A stretch of DNA of 64,000 bases, from positions 124,001-188,000 of the forward strand of contig JAGYJQ010000002.1 of NCBI GenBank assembly GCA_018401935.1, read 5' to 3'. The stretch is from Balneolaceae bacterium (lineage in GTDB: Bacteria > Bacteroidota > Rhodothermia > Balneolales > Balneolaceae). Both the position numbers and the translations under genes were made by a program. This document shows positions 27,513 to 37,589 of the stretch, in pieces. The first letter of the stretch is position 1. Each line of letters opens with the position of its first letter. The notes under the pieces are model-generated. The model searched no databases. It was not told the DNA's origin and saw nothing but the letters and a program-made list of their open reading frames with translations.

Positions 27513-27828
27513 AATAGAAAAGTAGTTAGATTTTTTACAAGGCTGCATGGCCGATTAGTACGTTCCGTACATACGATTGTTACGAATTAAAGCTTAAAAT
27601 TTAGCAAAACCATTACAATGTTAAGCTTGATCCATAGATAAGGAGTCCGTTTACATTACTTTGTTACACAATAAAATTAAATAGATTGCCTTTTTACTCA
27701 CTACCTATATATTTTTATATTACATAGGTACCCCAATCTTACCAAACTCTTGCAAAGTATTTGAACCATTAAATTATCTATTATTAACTAATCACAAGCC
27801 ATTACTCCCATTAAGCTGTTTTACGATC
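27513..27828. other. Intergenic region between DUF5916 and GH16 genes
   Basis: An AT-rich divergent control region of about 316 bp. It holds a small inverted repeat GTACG-TTC-CGTAC (27558-27570) close to the DUF5916 start and a longer one at 27702-27730 upstream of the glucanase. No ORF or RNA gene is seen. It should contain both promoters. Confidence 0.5.
27702..27730. promoter_or_regulatory. Inverted repeat upstream of GH16 glucanase, possible operator
   Basis: Arms 27702-27711 (TACCTATATA) and 27721-27730 (TACATAGGTA) are complementary at 9 of 10 positions with a 9-base AT spacer, about 99 bp before the glucanase start. The geometry fits a dimeric regulator site, but no regulator gene is adjacent. 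Confidence 0.3.
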
Positions 27829-28653
27829 ATGAAAAAAATTTTACCATTTCTCTCCCTCGTCATCCTTATGAGCGCTATTCATTGTACTCCAGAAACAGAA
27901 GAGGGCGGATCAAGTATAGACAAGCTAATTTGGTCCGACGAATTTGAAGGGGACTTTATTGATACCACCAAATGGAAGTTTGAAACGGGCGATCATGGAT
28001 GGGGCAATAATGAATGGCAAGATTATCAACCACAAGGCTCTGATAATGTGGAAGTAAAGGATGGCACGCTTCGAATAACTGCGAGAAAAACTGGGCCCGG
28101 GCAACGGGTAGGTGATTACACCTCCGCTCGTATCAATAGCCGGGAATCTTTTTTGTACGGAAGAATCGAAATTCGAGCCAAAATGCCCGAATATAAAGGG
28201 CCTGGTATTTGGCCTGCACTATGGATGCTCGGTGAGAATATTGGGGAGCTTGGATGGCCTCTTTGTGGAGAAATCGACTTAATGGAATACATAAGTTCCA
28301 GCCCTAATTCTGTTCTAATGACTATTCACTCTCAGGCCAATAATCATATGAACGGCACACAGCTAAGCTCAGGATTCGTACCCCTTCCAAATATTGAGGA
28401 GGAGTTCAATATTTTTGGACTTCTTTGGGAAGAGGAGCGTCTAGTATTCTATGTAAATGGCCCAGAACAAGTTCTATTAACTATAAACAGGCCAGAAGAG
28501 TACAACCAAGAGAATTGGCCCTTTGATAAACCTCACTACTTCTTAATGAATATTGCTGTAGGTGGCAATTTAGGCGGATTGGACGGGGTAGATGACTCCA
28601 TATTTCCTGCTACCATGGAAATTGATTATGTCCGGGTATACGCCTTAGACTAA
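27829..28653 (+). CDS. GH16 family endo-beta-1,3-glucanase (laminarinase-like) lipoprotein
   Basis: A 274-residue glycoside hydrolase family 16 enzyme. The N-terminus is a lipoprotein signal with lipobox SAIHC (Cys19). The catalytic motif EIDLMEY places the nucleophile at Glu148 and the acid/base at Glu153, with the beta-bulge methionine typical of laminarinases. GIWPALWMLGENIG, GGNLGG and the C-terminal MEIDYVRVY are further family marks. It would cleave internal 1,3-beta bonds of algal laminarin or related glucans at the cell surface, matching a marine, algae-associated life. No SusC/SusD pair is adjacent. Confidence 0.92.
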   Translation: MKKILPFLSLVILMSAIHCTPETEEGGSSIDKLIWSDEFEGDFIDTTKWKFETGDHGWGNNEWQDYQPQGSDNVEVKDGTLRITARKTGPGQRVGDYTSARINSRESFLYGRIEIRAKMPEYKGPGIWPALWMLGENIGELGWPLCGEIDLMEYISSSPNSVLMTIHSQANNHMNGTQLSSGFVPLPNIEEEFNIFGLLWEEERLVFYVNGPEQVLLTINRPEEYNQENWPFDKPHYFLMNIAVGGNLGGLDGVDDSIFPATMEIDYVRVYALD

Positions 28654-28681
28654 CACTATAATGGTACCTAATTTCACAAAC

Positions 28682-28963
28682 TTACTGACCTGGAGTTAGG
28701 TGTACGATTGTAGCTCCCCAGGAAGAGCGATCTTTGGCCATTCCGAATGAAATCACTCGTGGATCTCGTTCTAATATAGCATGGACTCCCCTTCTTAAAA
28801 CACCTTTACCCTTTCCGTGTATTATTCGTATTTCTACGATATTTCTGTTAATACACTCGGTAATATATTCAGGAATTAGGCTGTTTATCTCGTTGGGTTT
28901 AAACGCATGTAAATCCAACATTCCATCTATTGGGTATTCTTGGACTTCATACTTATCTGACAT
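28682..28963 (-). CDS. Small Smr-domain protein
   Basis: A 93-residue stand-alone Smr domain. It starts with the LDLHAFKPNEI motif (usually LDLHG) and carries the IIHGKGKGVLRRGV loop that defines the Smr/MutS2 C-terminal nuclease fold. Stand-alone Smr proteins are small nucleases acting on nucleic acids, but the LDLHG glycine is replaced by Ala-Phe here. It is followed by no terminator that I can see and lies 11 bp after the Dabb gene, which is transcribed in the same direction. Confidence 0.88.
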   Translation of the reverse strand: MSDKYEVQEYPIDGMLDLHAFKPNEINSLIPEYITECINRNIVEIRIIHGKGKGVLRRGVHAILERDPRVISFGMAKDRSSWGATIVHLTPGQ

Positions 28964-28974
28964 AGCAATAATAA

Positions 28975-29280
28975 TTACGAAATAGCGTCAACCACTCTTC
29001 GCTCGATAACAATATTTTTGGCGAATGAAAGTACTTTCTGATGTTCTGGATGATTGGCGTAGCGCTTTAAGGCTTCTTTGTCTGCATGCATTGACAACAA
29101 ACAAAGATCACTCACCTGCTCCCCTTCCCCTTCGGCATTCACAAAGACCTGCAGATGATCAATATCAGAGATGTGATCGGGTAAGCGCTCTAACTTATCT
29201 TTGAATTCTTGGATTAATTGACTTTTGGGAACGCCTTGGTAGTCATTTGTAATTTTCCAAAGAACGATATGTTGAAGCAT
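28975..29280 (-). CDS. Dabb (stress-response alpha/beta-barrel) domain protein
   Basis: The open frame reaches 29433, but the ATG at 29280 begins directly with MLQHIVLWKI, the normal first strand of the Dabb domain, giving 101 residues. The family forms a small dimeric ferredoxin-like barrel found in stress-response and polyketide-cyclase proteins. KEALKRYANHPEHQKVLSF is the conserved HPxH segment. The 5' part of the longer frame lies over the folE control region and is not coding. Function is not known. Confidence 0.82.
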   Translation of the reverse strand: MLQHIVLWKITNDYQGVPKSQLIQEFKDKLERLPDHISDIDHLQVFVNAEGEGEQVSDLCLLSMHADKEALKRYANHPEHQKVLSFAKNIVIERRVVDAIS

Positions 29281-29395
29281 GTGGCAGATGTTTAATAGGT
29301 TAAAAAGTTGACTAAGATAAGTAAATAATGAAAGCCCTAGTACTTTACGATCAAAGAAGATGGTTATTTTCGATACGAATTTCACTAAATAAACG

Positions 29396-29403
29396 TATCT
29401 TTG
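29396..29403 (+). promoter_or_regulatory. Candidate -7 element for the folE operon
   Basis: TATCTTTG is an exact match to the Bacteroidota promoter element TAnnTTTG and lies 57 bases before the folE start codon. No convincing TTTG element is seen at the expected upstream distance. Confidence 0.4.
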
Positions 29404-29460
29404 TACTTCACTGCAAACTCTTTTGGTCTGCAAACAAATTACTGAATTCCTCCAATTATT

Positions 29461-30147
29461 ATGAAAGAACCGATCGATACCCTAGATCAGCACGAAGAAT
29501 TTGACCAAATGGGAGAGGCCCATGCTGGAAGTTCCGAGCTAACCCCTATTAGATCCGATGCCTTTGAGCTAAGTGATGACGAAAAAATTAAACAGATAGA
29601 ACATCATTTCTCGAAAATAATGGACATTCTTGGTCTGGATTTAGCGGACGATAGTCTGAAAGGAACGCCAAGGCGGGTTGCAAAAATGTACGTCAAAGAA
29701 GTGTTTAATGGCTTAAACCCAGCCAATAGACCGGAAGCTAGAACCTTTAACAATAACTATGATTACTCCGATGTGGTTATTGAAAAAAACATACAAGTGA
29801 ACTCTTTTTGTGAGCATCACTTTCTTCCCTTTATAGGCAAAGCACATGTTGCCTACATATCTAAAGGAAAGGTTATTGGTCTTTCAAAAATCAATCGTTT
29901 AGTTGATTATTACTCTCGAAGACCGCAGGTTCAGGAACGATTAACCCTGCAAATTGCAGATGCGATTTCAGATGCAATGAACACCGAAGATGTGGCCGTC
30001 TATATTGACAGTAAGCATTTATGTGTATCTATGAGAGGTATTAAAGATCATGCAAGTAGCACCATAACTTCGGAGTTTAGGGGTGCATTTAGAGATAAAG
30101 ATACACAACAAAAATTCATTGATTTTATTCGTACCCCCTCTGAATAA
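29461..30147 (+). CDS. folE: GTP cyclohydrolase I
   Basis: A 228-residue enzyme that converts GTP to 7,8-dihydroneopterin triphosphate, the entry to tetrahydrofolate or tetrahydrobiopterin. Zinc and active-site residues are visible in NSFCEHHFLPFIGKAHVAYI and in KHLCVSMRGI. GLSKINRLVDYYSRRPQVQERL is the conserved helix region. An acidic ~45-residue N-terminal extension precedes the domain. It is the first gene of folE-cysS-yidD-hisI, with cysS 21 bp downstream. Confidence 0.96.
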   Translation: MKEPIDTLDQHEEFDQMGEAHAGSSELTPIRSDAFELSDDEKIKQIEHHFSKIMDILGLDLADDSLKGTPRRVAKMYVKEVFNGLNPANRPEARTFNNNYDYSDVVIEKNIQVNSFCEHHFLPFIGKAHVAYISKGKVIGLSKINRLVDYYSRRPQVQERLTLQIADAISDAMNTEDVAVYIDSKHLCVSMRGIKDHASSTITSEFRGAFRDKDTQQKFIDFIRTPSE

Positions 30148-30168
30148 ATATCTAACTATGATAGTAGT

Positions 30169-31659
30169 ATGAGTTCGTCAGCATTACATGTTTACAATAC
30201 ATTAAGCAGAAAAAAAGAACTTTTTGAGCCCTTACATGCTCCCCATGTAGGCATGTATGTCTGCGGACCAACAGTATACGGTGATGCTCATCTAGGTCAT
30301 GCTAAAAGCTATGTATCTTTCGACATCGTTCGTCGATATCTACGCTACTTAGGTTATAAAGTGCGATATGTTCAGAACATTACCGATGTTGGCCATTTGG
30401 TGGGAGACGGAGACGAAGGTGAGGACAAGATTTCTAAAAAAGCTCGTATTGAACAGCTCGATCCAATGGAGATAGCTGAGACCTATACCTATACCTATTT
30501 CCGAGATATGGATGCCCTTTCCGTTCAGCGTCCGGATATTTCTCCTAGAGCCACTGGTCATATTCCTGAGCAAATTGCGATGATAGAGGATTTAATCGAT
30601 AAAGGACATGCTTACGTTAGCAATGGGAATGTGTACTTTGATGTACTTTCAGCTCCTAAGTATGGCCAATTGAGTGGGCGGAATATCGAAGATGCATCAA
30701 GTGGGACAAGGGTAGAAACCGCCTCTGATAAACGTAATCCTGCAGATTTTGCCTTATGGAAAAAAGCCGATGACCAACATTTAATGAAGTGGCCGTCCCC
30801 TTGGGGAGTGGGCTATCCGGGTTGGCACATCGAATGCTCCGCTATGAGTATAAAATACCTTGGCGCTCATTTTGATATTCATGGTGGTGGACTGGAAAAT
30901 CAATTCCCTCATCACGAATGCGAGATTGCTCAAGCAGAATGTTCGACTGGGGAGTCCTTTGCGAAGTATTGGCTCCACAACAACATGGTTACGTTAGATG
31001 GGCAAAAAATGGGGAAGTCTCTAGGTAATGCCATAAGTCTGGAAGAGTTTTTCAAGGGATCTCATCCGCTACTTAAACGCTCTTGGGATCCACAAGTGAT
31101 TCGCTTTTTCTTACTTCAAAGCCATTATCGTAGCACTACAGATTTCTCAGAAAAAGCACTAGAAGCAGCCGAAACCGGATTTCAATCACTCAGAGCATCC
31201 CTGCAGAGTATTTTGGCGTATACGCAACAGCAGCATAACGGCCAAACAGAGGGCGAATCACACGAGGCTCTCCCTGCTCTTAAAGCTGCTTTTGAGTCCG
31301 CAATGAATGACGACTTTAACACAGCACAAGCTATTGCTGCCCTATTTGATCACACTAAGAAAGTAAAGAGGAACATTGCAGACGGTCTCCCACCATCGGA
31401 TCTATTCACTTTAAAGAATTGGCTTACCATTGCATTAACCGAAATACTTGGACTAGAGTATAGCGAACCCAAAGAGACAGATAGTAGCTTTAAAGATAAT
31501 ATAAGTGAGGATTTACTTCACTTGTTAATTGATCTAAGGACCAAAGCCAGAATGGAAAGAAACTTTGAACTTTCAGACATAATTCGGAATAGACTTAAGG
31601 AACTCAATATCGAACTAGAGGATAGTAAAGAAGGAACTCGGTACACTTTACCCAAATGA
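30169..31659 (+). CDS. cysS: Cysteinyl-tRNA synthetase
   Basis: A 496-residue class I synthetase. The zinc-site [18 protein letters not shown] contains the HIGH motif as [14 protein letters not shown] and [10 protein letters not shown] follow, and KMGKSLGN is the KMSKS loop. A hexanucleotide run (acctat three times, about 30482-30499) codes for TYTYTY just after the HIGH domain. It lengthens nothing beyond the normal family alignment as far as I can judge. It overlaps yidD by 4 bp. Confidence 0.96.
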   Translation: MSSSALHVYNTLSRKKELFEPLHAPHVGMYVCGPTVYGDAHLGHAKSYVSFDIVRRYLRYLGYKVRYVQNITDVGHLVGDGDEGEDKISKKARIEQLDPMEIAETYTYTYFRDMDALSVQRPDISPRATGHIPEQIAMIEDLIDKGHAYVSNGNVYFDVLSAPKYGQLSGRNIEDASSGTRVETASDKRNPADFALWKKADDQHLMKWPSPWGVGYPGWHIECSAMSIKYLGAHFDIHGGGLENQFPHHECEIAQAECSTGESFAKYWLHNNMVTLDGQKMGKSLGNAISLEEFFKGSHPLLKRSWDPQVIRFFLLQSHYRSTTDFSEKALEAAETGFQSLRASLQSILAYTQQQHNGQTEGESHEALPALKAAFESAMNDDFNTAQAIAALFDHTKKVKRNIADGLPPSDLFTLKNWLTIALTEILGLEYSEPKETDSSFKDNISEDLLHLLIDLRTKARMERNFELSDIIRNRLKELNIELEDSKEGTRYTLPK

Positions 31660-31937
31660 ATTTGTTCCAGCAAGTATTCTCTGGCCTACTCATTGGATTA
31701 GTACGCTTTTATCAACTAGCCATCTCTCCTTATCTGGGGCGTAGTTGTAGATACACCCCTACTTGTTCTCAATATACTATTGAGGCGATAAAAGAATGGG
31801 GGCCTTTGAAGGGCAGTTGGCTTGGAATAAAGAGAATTTCGAGTTGTCATCCTTGGGGAGGGCATGGATATGATCCGGTTCCTCTGTCAAAGAAAACAAA
31901 AAAAAAGAACCAACTATCAAAAGAAGAGCGGAAGTAA
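31656..31937 (+). CDS. yidD: Membrane protein insertion efficiency factor YidD
   Basis: A 93-residue YidD. The N-terminal amphipathic helix is followed by the three-cysteine core [20 protein letters not shown] and [13 protein letters not shown]. YidD assists YidC in inserting membrane proteins. It usually sits near rnpA/yidC, so its place between cysS and hisI is unusual. The ATG overlaps the cysS stop (ATGA). Confidence 0.95.
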   Translation: MNLFQQVFSGLLIGLVRFYQLAISPYLGRSCRYTPTCSQYTIEAIKEWGPLKGSWLGIKRISSCHPWGGHGYDPVPLSKKTKKKNQLSKEERK

Positions 31938-31981
31938 TTTCCATTTTCATACCTATAAATAGATAATTTTCACAACTGAAC

Positions 31982-32473
31982 ATGGCTAATATGACCAACA
32001 TTACCTTTAAAAAAAGAATTTCGATTGAACAAGTGGAAGAAGCCCACGATTTTGCTCCAAAATTTGACCCCCAAGGCTTAATTCCAGTGGTTACTACAGA
32101 CTACCTTTCAGGAGAATTACTCATGCATGGGTATATGAACGAAGAAGCACTAAAAAAAACCATCATATTAGGCGAGGCAGTATACTACTCCAGAAGTAGA
32201 AAAACACTTTGGCACAAAGGTGCTACCTCTGGCTTAACCCAAGTAGTTAAGGAACTACGTATAGATGATGATCAAGATTGTGTTTGGCTACGTGTAGAAG
32301 TTCAAGGAAATGGCGCAAGTTGCCATGTAGGCTATCGCTCATGTTTTTACAGAAGCGTACCCACTAAAGATAAATTTGAGCAAACAGATGGACGTCTTGT
32401 GTACGAAGAGGATGAAAAGGTATTTGACCCCAAAGAGGTCTATGGAGATGCTCCTAACCCTACCATTCTTTAA
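31982..32473 (+). CDS. hisI: Phosphoribosyl-AMP cyclohydrolase
   Basis: A 163-residue single-function HisI, third step of histidine synthesis, opening the adenine ring of PR-AMP. The metal site appears in [15 protein letters not shown] and in [14 protein letters not shown], and [15 protein letters not shown] is the substrate loop. The HisE (pyrophosphohydrolase) domain found in fused HisIE proteins is absent. It is the last gene of the folE operon, 44 bp after yidD. Confidence 0.95.
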   Translation: MANMTNITFKKRISIEQVEEAHDFAPKFDPQGLIPVVTTDYLSGELLMHGYMNEEALKKTIILGEAVYYSRSRKTLWHKGATSGLTQVVKELRIDDDQDCVWLRVEVQGNGASCHVGYRSCFYRSVPTKDKFEQTDGRLVYEEDEKVFDPKEVYGDAPNPTIL

Positions 32474-32542
32474 CCTTAGTACCAGGATTTGGATAGCCTT
32501 AAGGCCGTATTACCCGATCCCATATTGAAGTAAGTGTAGGAA

Positions 32543-35404
32543 TTAATGGGCCGCTAACCAGTGATCCCCTATTCCCCACTCAACTTTTAATGGCACGAGT
32601 AGCTCAATAGCTTGTTCCATTTTTTCAACAATGGTGGTAGGTACCCAATCCTTCTCTTCCTCGTGAAGTTCAAAGATCAATTCATCATGTACTTGCAAGA
32701 GCATCCGACTCTGAACATTCTCATCCCTGATCCACTGATCAATGGATAACATAGCCACCTTTATAATATCAGCAGCCGTCCCTTGTATCGGCATATTTAT
32801 GGCAGCTCTTTCGGCAAATGCTCGCGCATTCCAATTGCTAGATTCTATATCTGGCAAATATCGTCTTCTACCCATAAGTGTTTTGACATACCCATGTTGC
32901 TTTACAAACTCCTTAGCGGATTCGATATAGGAAGATATCTTTGGGAATCGCCCGAAATAAGCGTCAATCATCTCTTTTGCTTCACCATTGGATATTCCAA
33001 GATTCTGAGCTAGGCCGTATGCACTTAATCCATAAGGAATCCCAAAATTGACCTCCTTTGCTTTCCTCCGATGATCGGAGGTCACTTGATCAAGACTATC
33101 CAATGAAAAAATCTCTTTGGCCGTTCGTGCATGAATGTCTTCGCCGCTCTTAAACGCTTGAATCATATCTGGGTCTTCAGAAATATGTGCAATAATACGA
33201 AGCTCCACCTGTGAATAATCCGCAGAAAATATTTTGTACCCTTCTTTAGGTATAAACGCTTTCCTAATTTCACGACTACGTGAGGTGCGTATAGGGATGT
33301 TCTGCAAATTTGGATTTGATGATGCTAAACGACCAGTTGCTGCAACACATTGATTATAATCGGTGTGTAGTCGATGGCTAAAGGGTGAAAGCAACGAAGG
33401 AAGTGCGTCAGCATAGGTAGATTGCAATTTGGCTAAAGATCGGTACTCAAGAACTTGTTCTGGTACTTTGTGCACATGAGCTAGTTTAGATAAAACAGCT
33501 TCATTTGTTGAGTATTTCCCGGTTTTTGTTTTTTTACCAGCCGGTAAACCTAATTTATCGAACAATATATCCCCTAATTGAGCCGGAGAGTTTAAATTAA
33601 ATTCTTCCCCACATTGGTCAAAAATGGCTGACTTCAAGCGAAGCATATCTTCACTGAGTGCCGCCGAAAACTCTTTGAGTAGGTTAGTGTCCAAGGCAAT
33701 CCCTGTAGCTTCCATACGAGCCAGTACCCGGCTTAAAGGGAAATCTAGATTGAAAGCTACTTCATGCAAGCCGTCTCTCTCTAGTTTTTCAGAAAATATC
33801 GTGTATAATCGAAACGTGATGTCGGCATCTTCACACGCATACGGTACAAGAGCCTCCATAGGAACGTCCGCCATTGTTAACTGCCCTTTGCCCTTACCAA
33901 TGAGCTCCGTTATAGGAATGGGCTCATACTGTAAATAGCGTAAGGAAAGCTCATCCATTTTTAAGCGTTGATCGGAATCAATCAGATAGGCCGCAATCAT
34001 GGTATCAAAAATTTTCCCACTTAATTCAATACCGTGTCGTTGTAATACCGCATAATCAAATTTGTAATTATGTGCGATGACCAGAAGCTCGGTAGACCCT
34101 AATATCTGTTCCAGGGCGATATTCCATTCAGGATTAAAGGGAATATATACGGCCTTATGCGATTCTTGGGTCATTGCTATGCCCACTAAATTAGCCGATA
34201 ATGGGTCCGCACTATCGGTCTCCGTATCCACAACTAAAGGTCGACTAAGATCTACGGATTCTAAATAGGCTAACAGATCTACTTCATTATCAAGCAAGCG
34301 ATACTCAACCTCATTTGCCTTGTAGGATGCCGCTTTTTTGTTCGCAGCAAAGAGATCTAAGGACGTTTCGGTTGGTGAGTGTTCATTGTCCGCTTGTGAG
34401 GCTTCGCTTTGGGAGTTCAGACTTTTGGGATTCGTTTCCCCTTCATTCACCGACTTTTTAGGAGCGTCGCCTCCATAAGATTGTTGATCACTTGAAGAGG
34501 CAGAACCAACCGGCGTAGTGTCATCTGAGGCAAGTTCTTCGTATTTTCGGGTCAAGCTTCTAAAACCCATCCTAGAAAAAAACACCGCTAAATTAACCCA
34601 ATCAGGTTCGGCCCTAACCAAATCTGTCCACGATTGTACTCCAGGCACATCCGTTTTTATGGTAACCATTTTTCGAGCATGACGAGCTTCATCAGCACAT
34701 TCAATTAGGCTTTCACGCTGCCTTTTAGCTGAAATAGTCGACGCCTGATCCAACAAATTATCCAGCGATTCAAATTGCTCTATCAACTTTGGTGCCCCTT
34801 TTTTTCCGATTCCAGGCACTCCAGGAATATTATCGGATGCATCACCCAGAAGGGCCAAAACATCCACAACCTGACTGGGATAAACCCCGAAATACTCCTT
34901 TACTCCTTCTTCATCGATCCGGTCAAAGCCCCCATTTTTATTGTTGGGCTTAAGCATACACACATGCTCATTAACCAGTTGCATAAAATCCTTATCAGGG
35001 GTAACTAAAAAAACCTCTGCTTCCCCAGCCTCTACCGAAAAGGCGAGCGTCCCAATTATATCATCGGCTTCAAAACCATCTTGTTCGATGTTAGGAATGT
35101 TCCAATACCCTAGCATTTCTTTAATAAGCGGGATACCTACGCGTAATTCCTCGGGTTGAGGTGGACGTTGGGCCTTATATCGCACGTCCCATTCGTGCCG
35201 GAAGGTAGGTGCATGCGTATCCCATGCAACTGCGAGATGACTTGGTTCATACTCTTCTATTAATTTATCCACGGTATTGGCAAAACCCATGATAGGTCCA
35301 GTGGATATACCCTCACTGTTTTCTAGATTAGCTCGTATGAATGCGAAATGTGAACGGTAGGCCAGTGCCATTCCGTCAATTAATAAGATTTTTTTATCTG
35401 CCAT
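32543..35404 (-). CDS. polA: DNA polymerase I
   Basis: A 953-residue, three-domain Pol I. The 5'-nuclease domain covers about 1-290 (DGFEADDIIGTLA, LLGDASDNIPGVPGIG). A Ser/Glu/Asn-rich linker of about 60 residues (292-350) is probably disordered. The 3'-5' exonuclease is intact, with Asp393 and Glu395 in VVDTETDSAD and the YACEDAD motif. The polymerase part has DYSQVELRIIAH, RRKAKEVNFGIPYG and the catalytic VHDEL. It starts 8 bp after tkt ends, so tkt and polA are co-transcribed. Confidence 0.97.
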   Translation of the reverse strand: MADKKILLIDGMALAYRSHFAFIRANLENSEGISTGPIMGFANTVDKLIEEYEPSHLAVAWDTHAPTFRHEWDVRYKAQRPPQPEELRVGIPLIKEMLGYWNIPNIEQDGFEADDIIGTLAFSVEAGEAEVFLVTPDKDFMQLVNEHVCMLKPNNKNGGFDRIDEEGVKEYFGVYPSQVVDVLALLGDASDNIPGVPGIGKKGAPKLIEQFESLDNLLDQASTISAKRQRESLIECADEARHARKMVTIKTDVPGVQSWTDLVRAEPDWVNLAVFFSRMGFRSLTRKYEELASDDTTPVGSASSSDQQSYGGDAPKKSVNEGETNPKSLNSQSEASQADNEHSPTETSLDLFAANKKAASYKANEVEYRLLDNEVDLLAYLESVDLSRPLVVDTETDSADPLSANLVGIAMTQESHKAVYIPFNPEWNIALEQILGSTELLVIAHNYKFDYAVLQRHGIELSGKIFDTMIAAYLIDSDQRLKMDELSLRYLQYEPIPITELIGKGKGQLTMADVPMEALVPYACEDADITFRLYTIFSEKLERDGLHEVAFNLDFPLSRVLARMEATGIALDTNLLKEFSAALSEDMLRLKSAIFDQCGEEFNLNSPAQLGDILFDKLGLPAGKKTKTGKYSTNEAVLSKLAHVHKVPEQVLEYRSLAKLQSTYADALPSLLSPFSHRLHTDYNQCVAATGRLASSNPNLQNIPIRTSRSREIRKAFIPKEGYKIFSADYSQVELRIIAHISEDPDMIQAFKSGEDIHARTAKEIFSLDSLDQVTSDHRRKAKEVNFGIPYGLSAYGLAQNLGISNGEAKEMIDAYFGRFPKISSYIESAKEFVKQHGYVKTLMGRRRYLPDIESSNWNARAFAERAAINMPIQGTAADIIKVAMLSIDQWIRDENVQSRMLLQVHDELIFELHEEEKDWVPTTIVEKMEQAIELLVPLKVEWGIGDHWLAAH

Positions 35405-35412
35405 GAAATGGA

Positions 35413-37410
35413 TTAGGACTGCTCGGTGAAATAGGCTACAATTGCATTCGAAGTAATGTTGAAATGTTCGTACAACTCTTCAAATGGCGCCGATTCTCCA
35501 AAGCTATCTATACCTATGGCCTTCCCTTCAAGCCCGAGATATTTTTGCCACCCAAAGGTAGACGCTGCTTCAATTGATACTCGTTTAGTCAAATCAGTTG
35601 GTAAAACTGAATTCCTGTATTCAACAGACTGAGCATCAAAAAGCTCCCAACTCGGCATACTCACTACCCGTACACCAATGCCTTTTTGGGCTAATTCCGT
35701 TTGTGCTTGCATGGCTAGCTGAACTTCTGATCCAGTGGCCATAATCACGCCCTCGGCTTTGCCATTTTCAGCCTCGGATAACACATATCCTCCCTTGGCA
35801 ACCAATGCGGCCGCATTATCGGCATTTCTAGAATAGGTAGGTACATCTTGCCGGGTTAACACCAAGACACTAGGACCCGTTTTATGTTCTAAGGCTACTT
35901 TCCAGGCATGAGAGACTTCGTTAGCATCTGCCGGGCGAAGTACTAAGACGTTGGGCATAGCCCGTAAACTAGCTAGATGTTCCACGGGTTGATGGGTAGG
36001 CCCATCCTCACCCAATCCTATACTATCATGGGTCATTACAAATATAGATGGTAGCTGCATTAATGCGGCTAAACGAAGAGCTGGTCGCAGGTAATCCGTA
36101 AATACAAAAAAGGTGGCTCCAAATGCATGTAAACCACCATGCAACATCATTCCATTGACTGCGGCAGCCATTCCAAATTCACGCACACCAAAATGTATGG
36201 TTCGACCCTTGTGATTATACCGGGTAAACGAACCTGAGCCTGCAATATCAGTTTTTGTACTAGGGCCTAGATCGGCGGAACCACCAATTAAATTAGGGAC
36301 GGTATTTTTGATTGCGTTAATGACCTTTCCTGAACTAGCTCGAGTAGCCATTCCCTTAGGATCAGACTCAAATTCCGGAAGTACATCCGCTAAATGTTGA
36401 AGGTATGACTGATGGATCCAAGCATTAATTGCTGCAAATAGTCCTGGACTATCCTTTTCTAATTTCCTCAGCTTCTTGTTCCAATCCTCTTCCAATGCAG
36501 TCCCTATCTCCGCTCTTGCCTGAAACACATCATATACTTGCTGCTCTACATGGAAATGAGAATCCGGGTCCAACCCGTATCCCATCTTGGTTATTCGAAT
36601 TTCTTCTTCGCCAAGTGGAGCGCCATGGGAAGATTCTTTACCCTCTTTATTCGGAGAACCGTAGCCAATTTTAGTCGTACAAACAATTAATGAAGGTTGT
36701 TCAGTGTTGGCCTTTGCTTGTGAAATAGCCTTTTCAATCTGCCCATGATTATGGCCATCTACTTTAATTACTTGCCAGTTATAGGCTAAAAAGCGTTCTA
36801 CTACATCTTCAGTGAATGCCAGATCGGTTTCGCCTTCTATGGAGATGGAGTTAGAATCATATAAATAAATCAATTTTTCCAAAGCCAAGTGTCCAGCCAA
36901 AGAAGCGGCTTCATGGGATACCCCTTCCATTAAATCACCGTCACTCACAATTGCGTAGGTATAGTGGTCAATCAAGGTCTGAGAATCTGTATTAAATCGT
37001 GCGGCTAAATGTCGTTCTGCCATGGCCATTCCAACGCCAGTAGCGAATCCCTGACCCAAAGGACCTGTGGTCATTTCAACTCCGGGGGTCATACCAAACT
37101 CGGGATGCCCTGGTGTTTTTGATCCCATTTGACGAAAATTCTTAAGTTCATCCATACTTAATTCATATCCGGAAAGATGCAGCAAACTATAGAGCAGCAT
37201 AGAACCATGGCCAGCCGAAAGTATAAATCTATCACGATCGAACCATTGCGGATTTTTTGGATTGTGTTTTAAAAATTTAGTCCAAAGAACCGTAGCCACA
37301 TCCGCCATTCCCATTGGCATACCTGGGTGTCCCGAGTTTGCTTTTTGAACGGCATCCATCGAGAGAGTACGGATGGTGTGAGCGCATAGTAAATCAGTCG
37401 CATTATTCAT
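35413..37410 (-). CDS. tkt: Transketolase
   Basis: A 665-residue thiamine-diphosphate enzyme of the pentose phosphate pathway, moving two-carbon ketol units. [17 protein letters not shown] is at the N-terminus, followed by [14 protein letters not shown], the TPP motif [13 protein letters not shown]...[10 protein letters not shown], and [17 protein letters not shown] with the catalytic Glu in the [12 protein letters not shown]-side domain. Length and order are standard. It heads the tkt-polA unit. Confidence 0.97.
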   Translation of the reverse strand: MNNATDLLCAHTIRTLSMDAVQKANSGHPGMPMGMADVATVLWTKFLKHNPKNPQWFDRDRFILSAGHGSMLLYSLLHLSGYELSMDELKNFRQMGSKTPGHPEFGMTPGVEMTTGPLGQGFATGVGMAMAERHLAARFNTDSQTLIDHYTYAIVSDGDLMEGVSHEAASLAGHLALEKLIYLYDSNSISIEGETDLAFTEDVVERFLAYNWQVIKVDGHNHGQIEKAISQAKANTEQPSLIVCTTKIGYGSPNKEGKESSHGAPLGEEEIRITKMGYGLDPDSHFHVEQQVYDVFQARAEIGTALEEDWNKKLRKLEKDSPGLFAAINAWIHQSYLQHLADVLPEFESDPKGMATRASSGKVINAIKNTVPNLIGGSADLGPSTKTDIAGSGSFTRYNHKGRTIHFGVREFGMAAAVNGMMLHGGLHAFGATFFVFTDYLRPALRLAALMQLPSIFVMTHDSIGLGEDGPTHQPVEHLASLRAMPNVLVLRPADANEVSHAWKVALEHKTGPSVLVLTRQDVPTYSRNADNAAALVAKGGYVLSEAENGKAEGVIMATGSEVQLAMQAQTELAQKGIGVRVVSMPSWELFDAQSVEYRNSVLPTDLTKRVSIEAASTFGWQKYLGLEGKAIGIDSFGESAPFEELYEHFNITSNAIVAYFTEQS

Positions 37411-37543
37411 AAGAGAGCGTAGCTAGTAGTTAGAATTAGTGAAAAAATGATAAAAAGTGGAGTAAACTCAAAAAAATCAACTCTATTAGAATTAGAATTA
37501 TTGGCCATAAGTTAGCTAATGTGAGAATGAGTTTAAATAAAAA

Positions 37544-37566
37544 AAGCCCCGCTTTTGACGGGGCTT
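37544..37566 (-). terminator. Rho-independent terminator of the TPR gene
   Basis: AAGCCCCG (37544-37551) pairs perfectly with CGGGGCTT (37559-37566) around a 7-base loop. The A-run at 37536-37545 is the U-tract on the minus strand, so it ends the TPR transcript 24 bp after its stop codon. Confidence 0.88.
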
Positions 37567-37589
37567 CAAACAATATAAACGCTCACGTT

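Noticed and set aside
29281-29433. 51-residue extension of the Dabb protein
   Set aside because: It precedes the normal first strand of the domain, covers the folE promoter region and has no family similarity that I can see.
30482-30499. Hexanucleotide repeat acctat x3 in cysS as a phase-variation site
   Set aside because: It is short, in frame and within a conserved part of the synthetase, so it is probably neutral.
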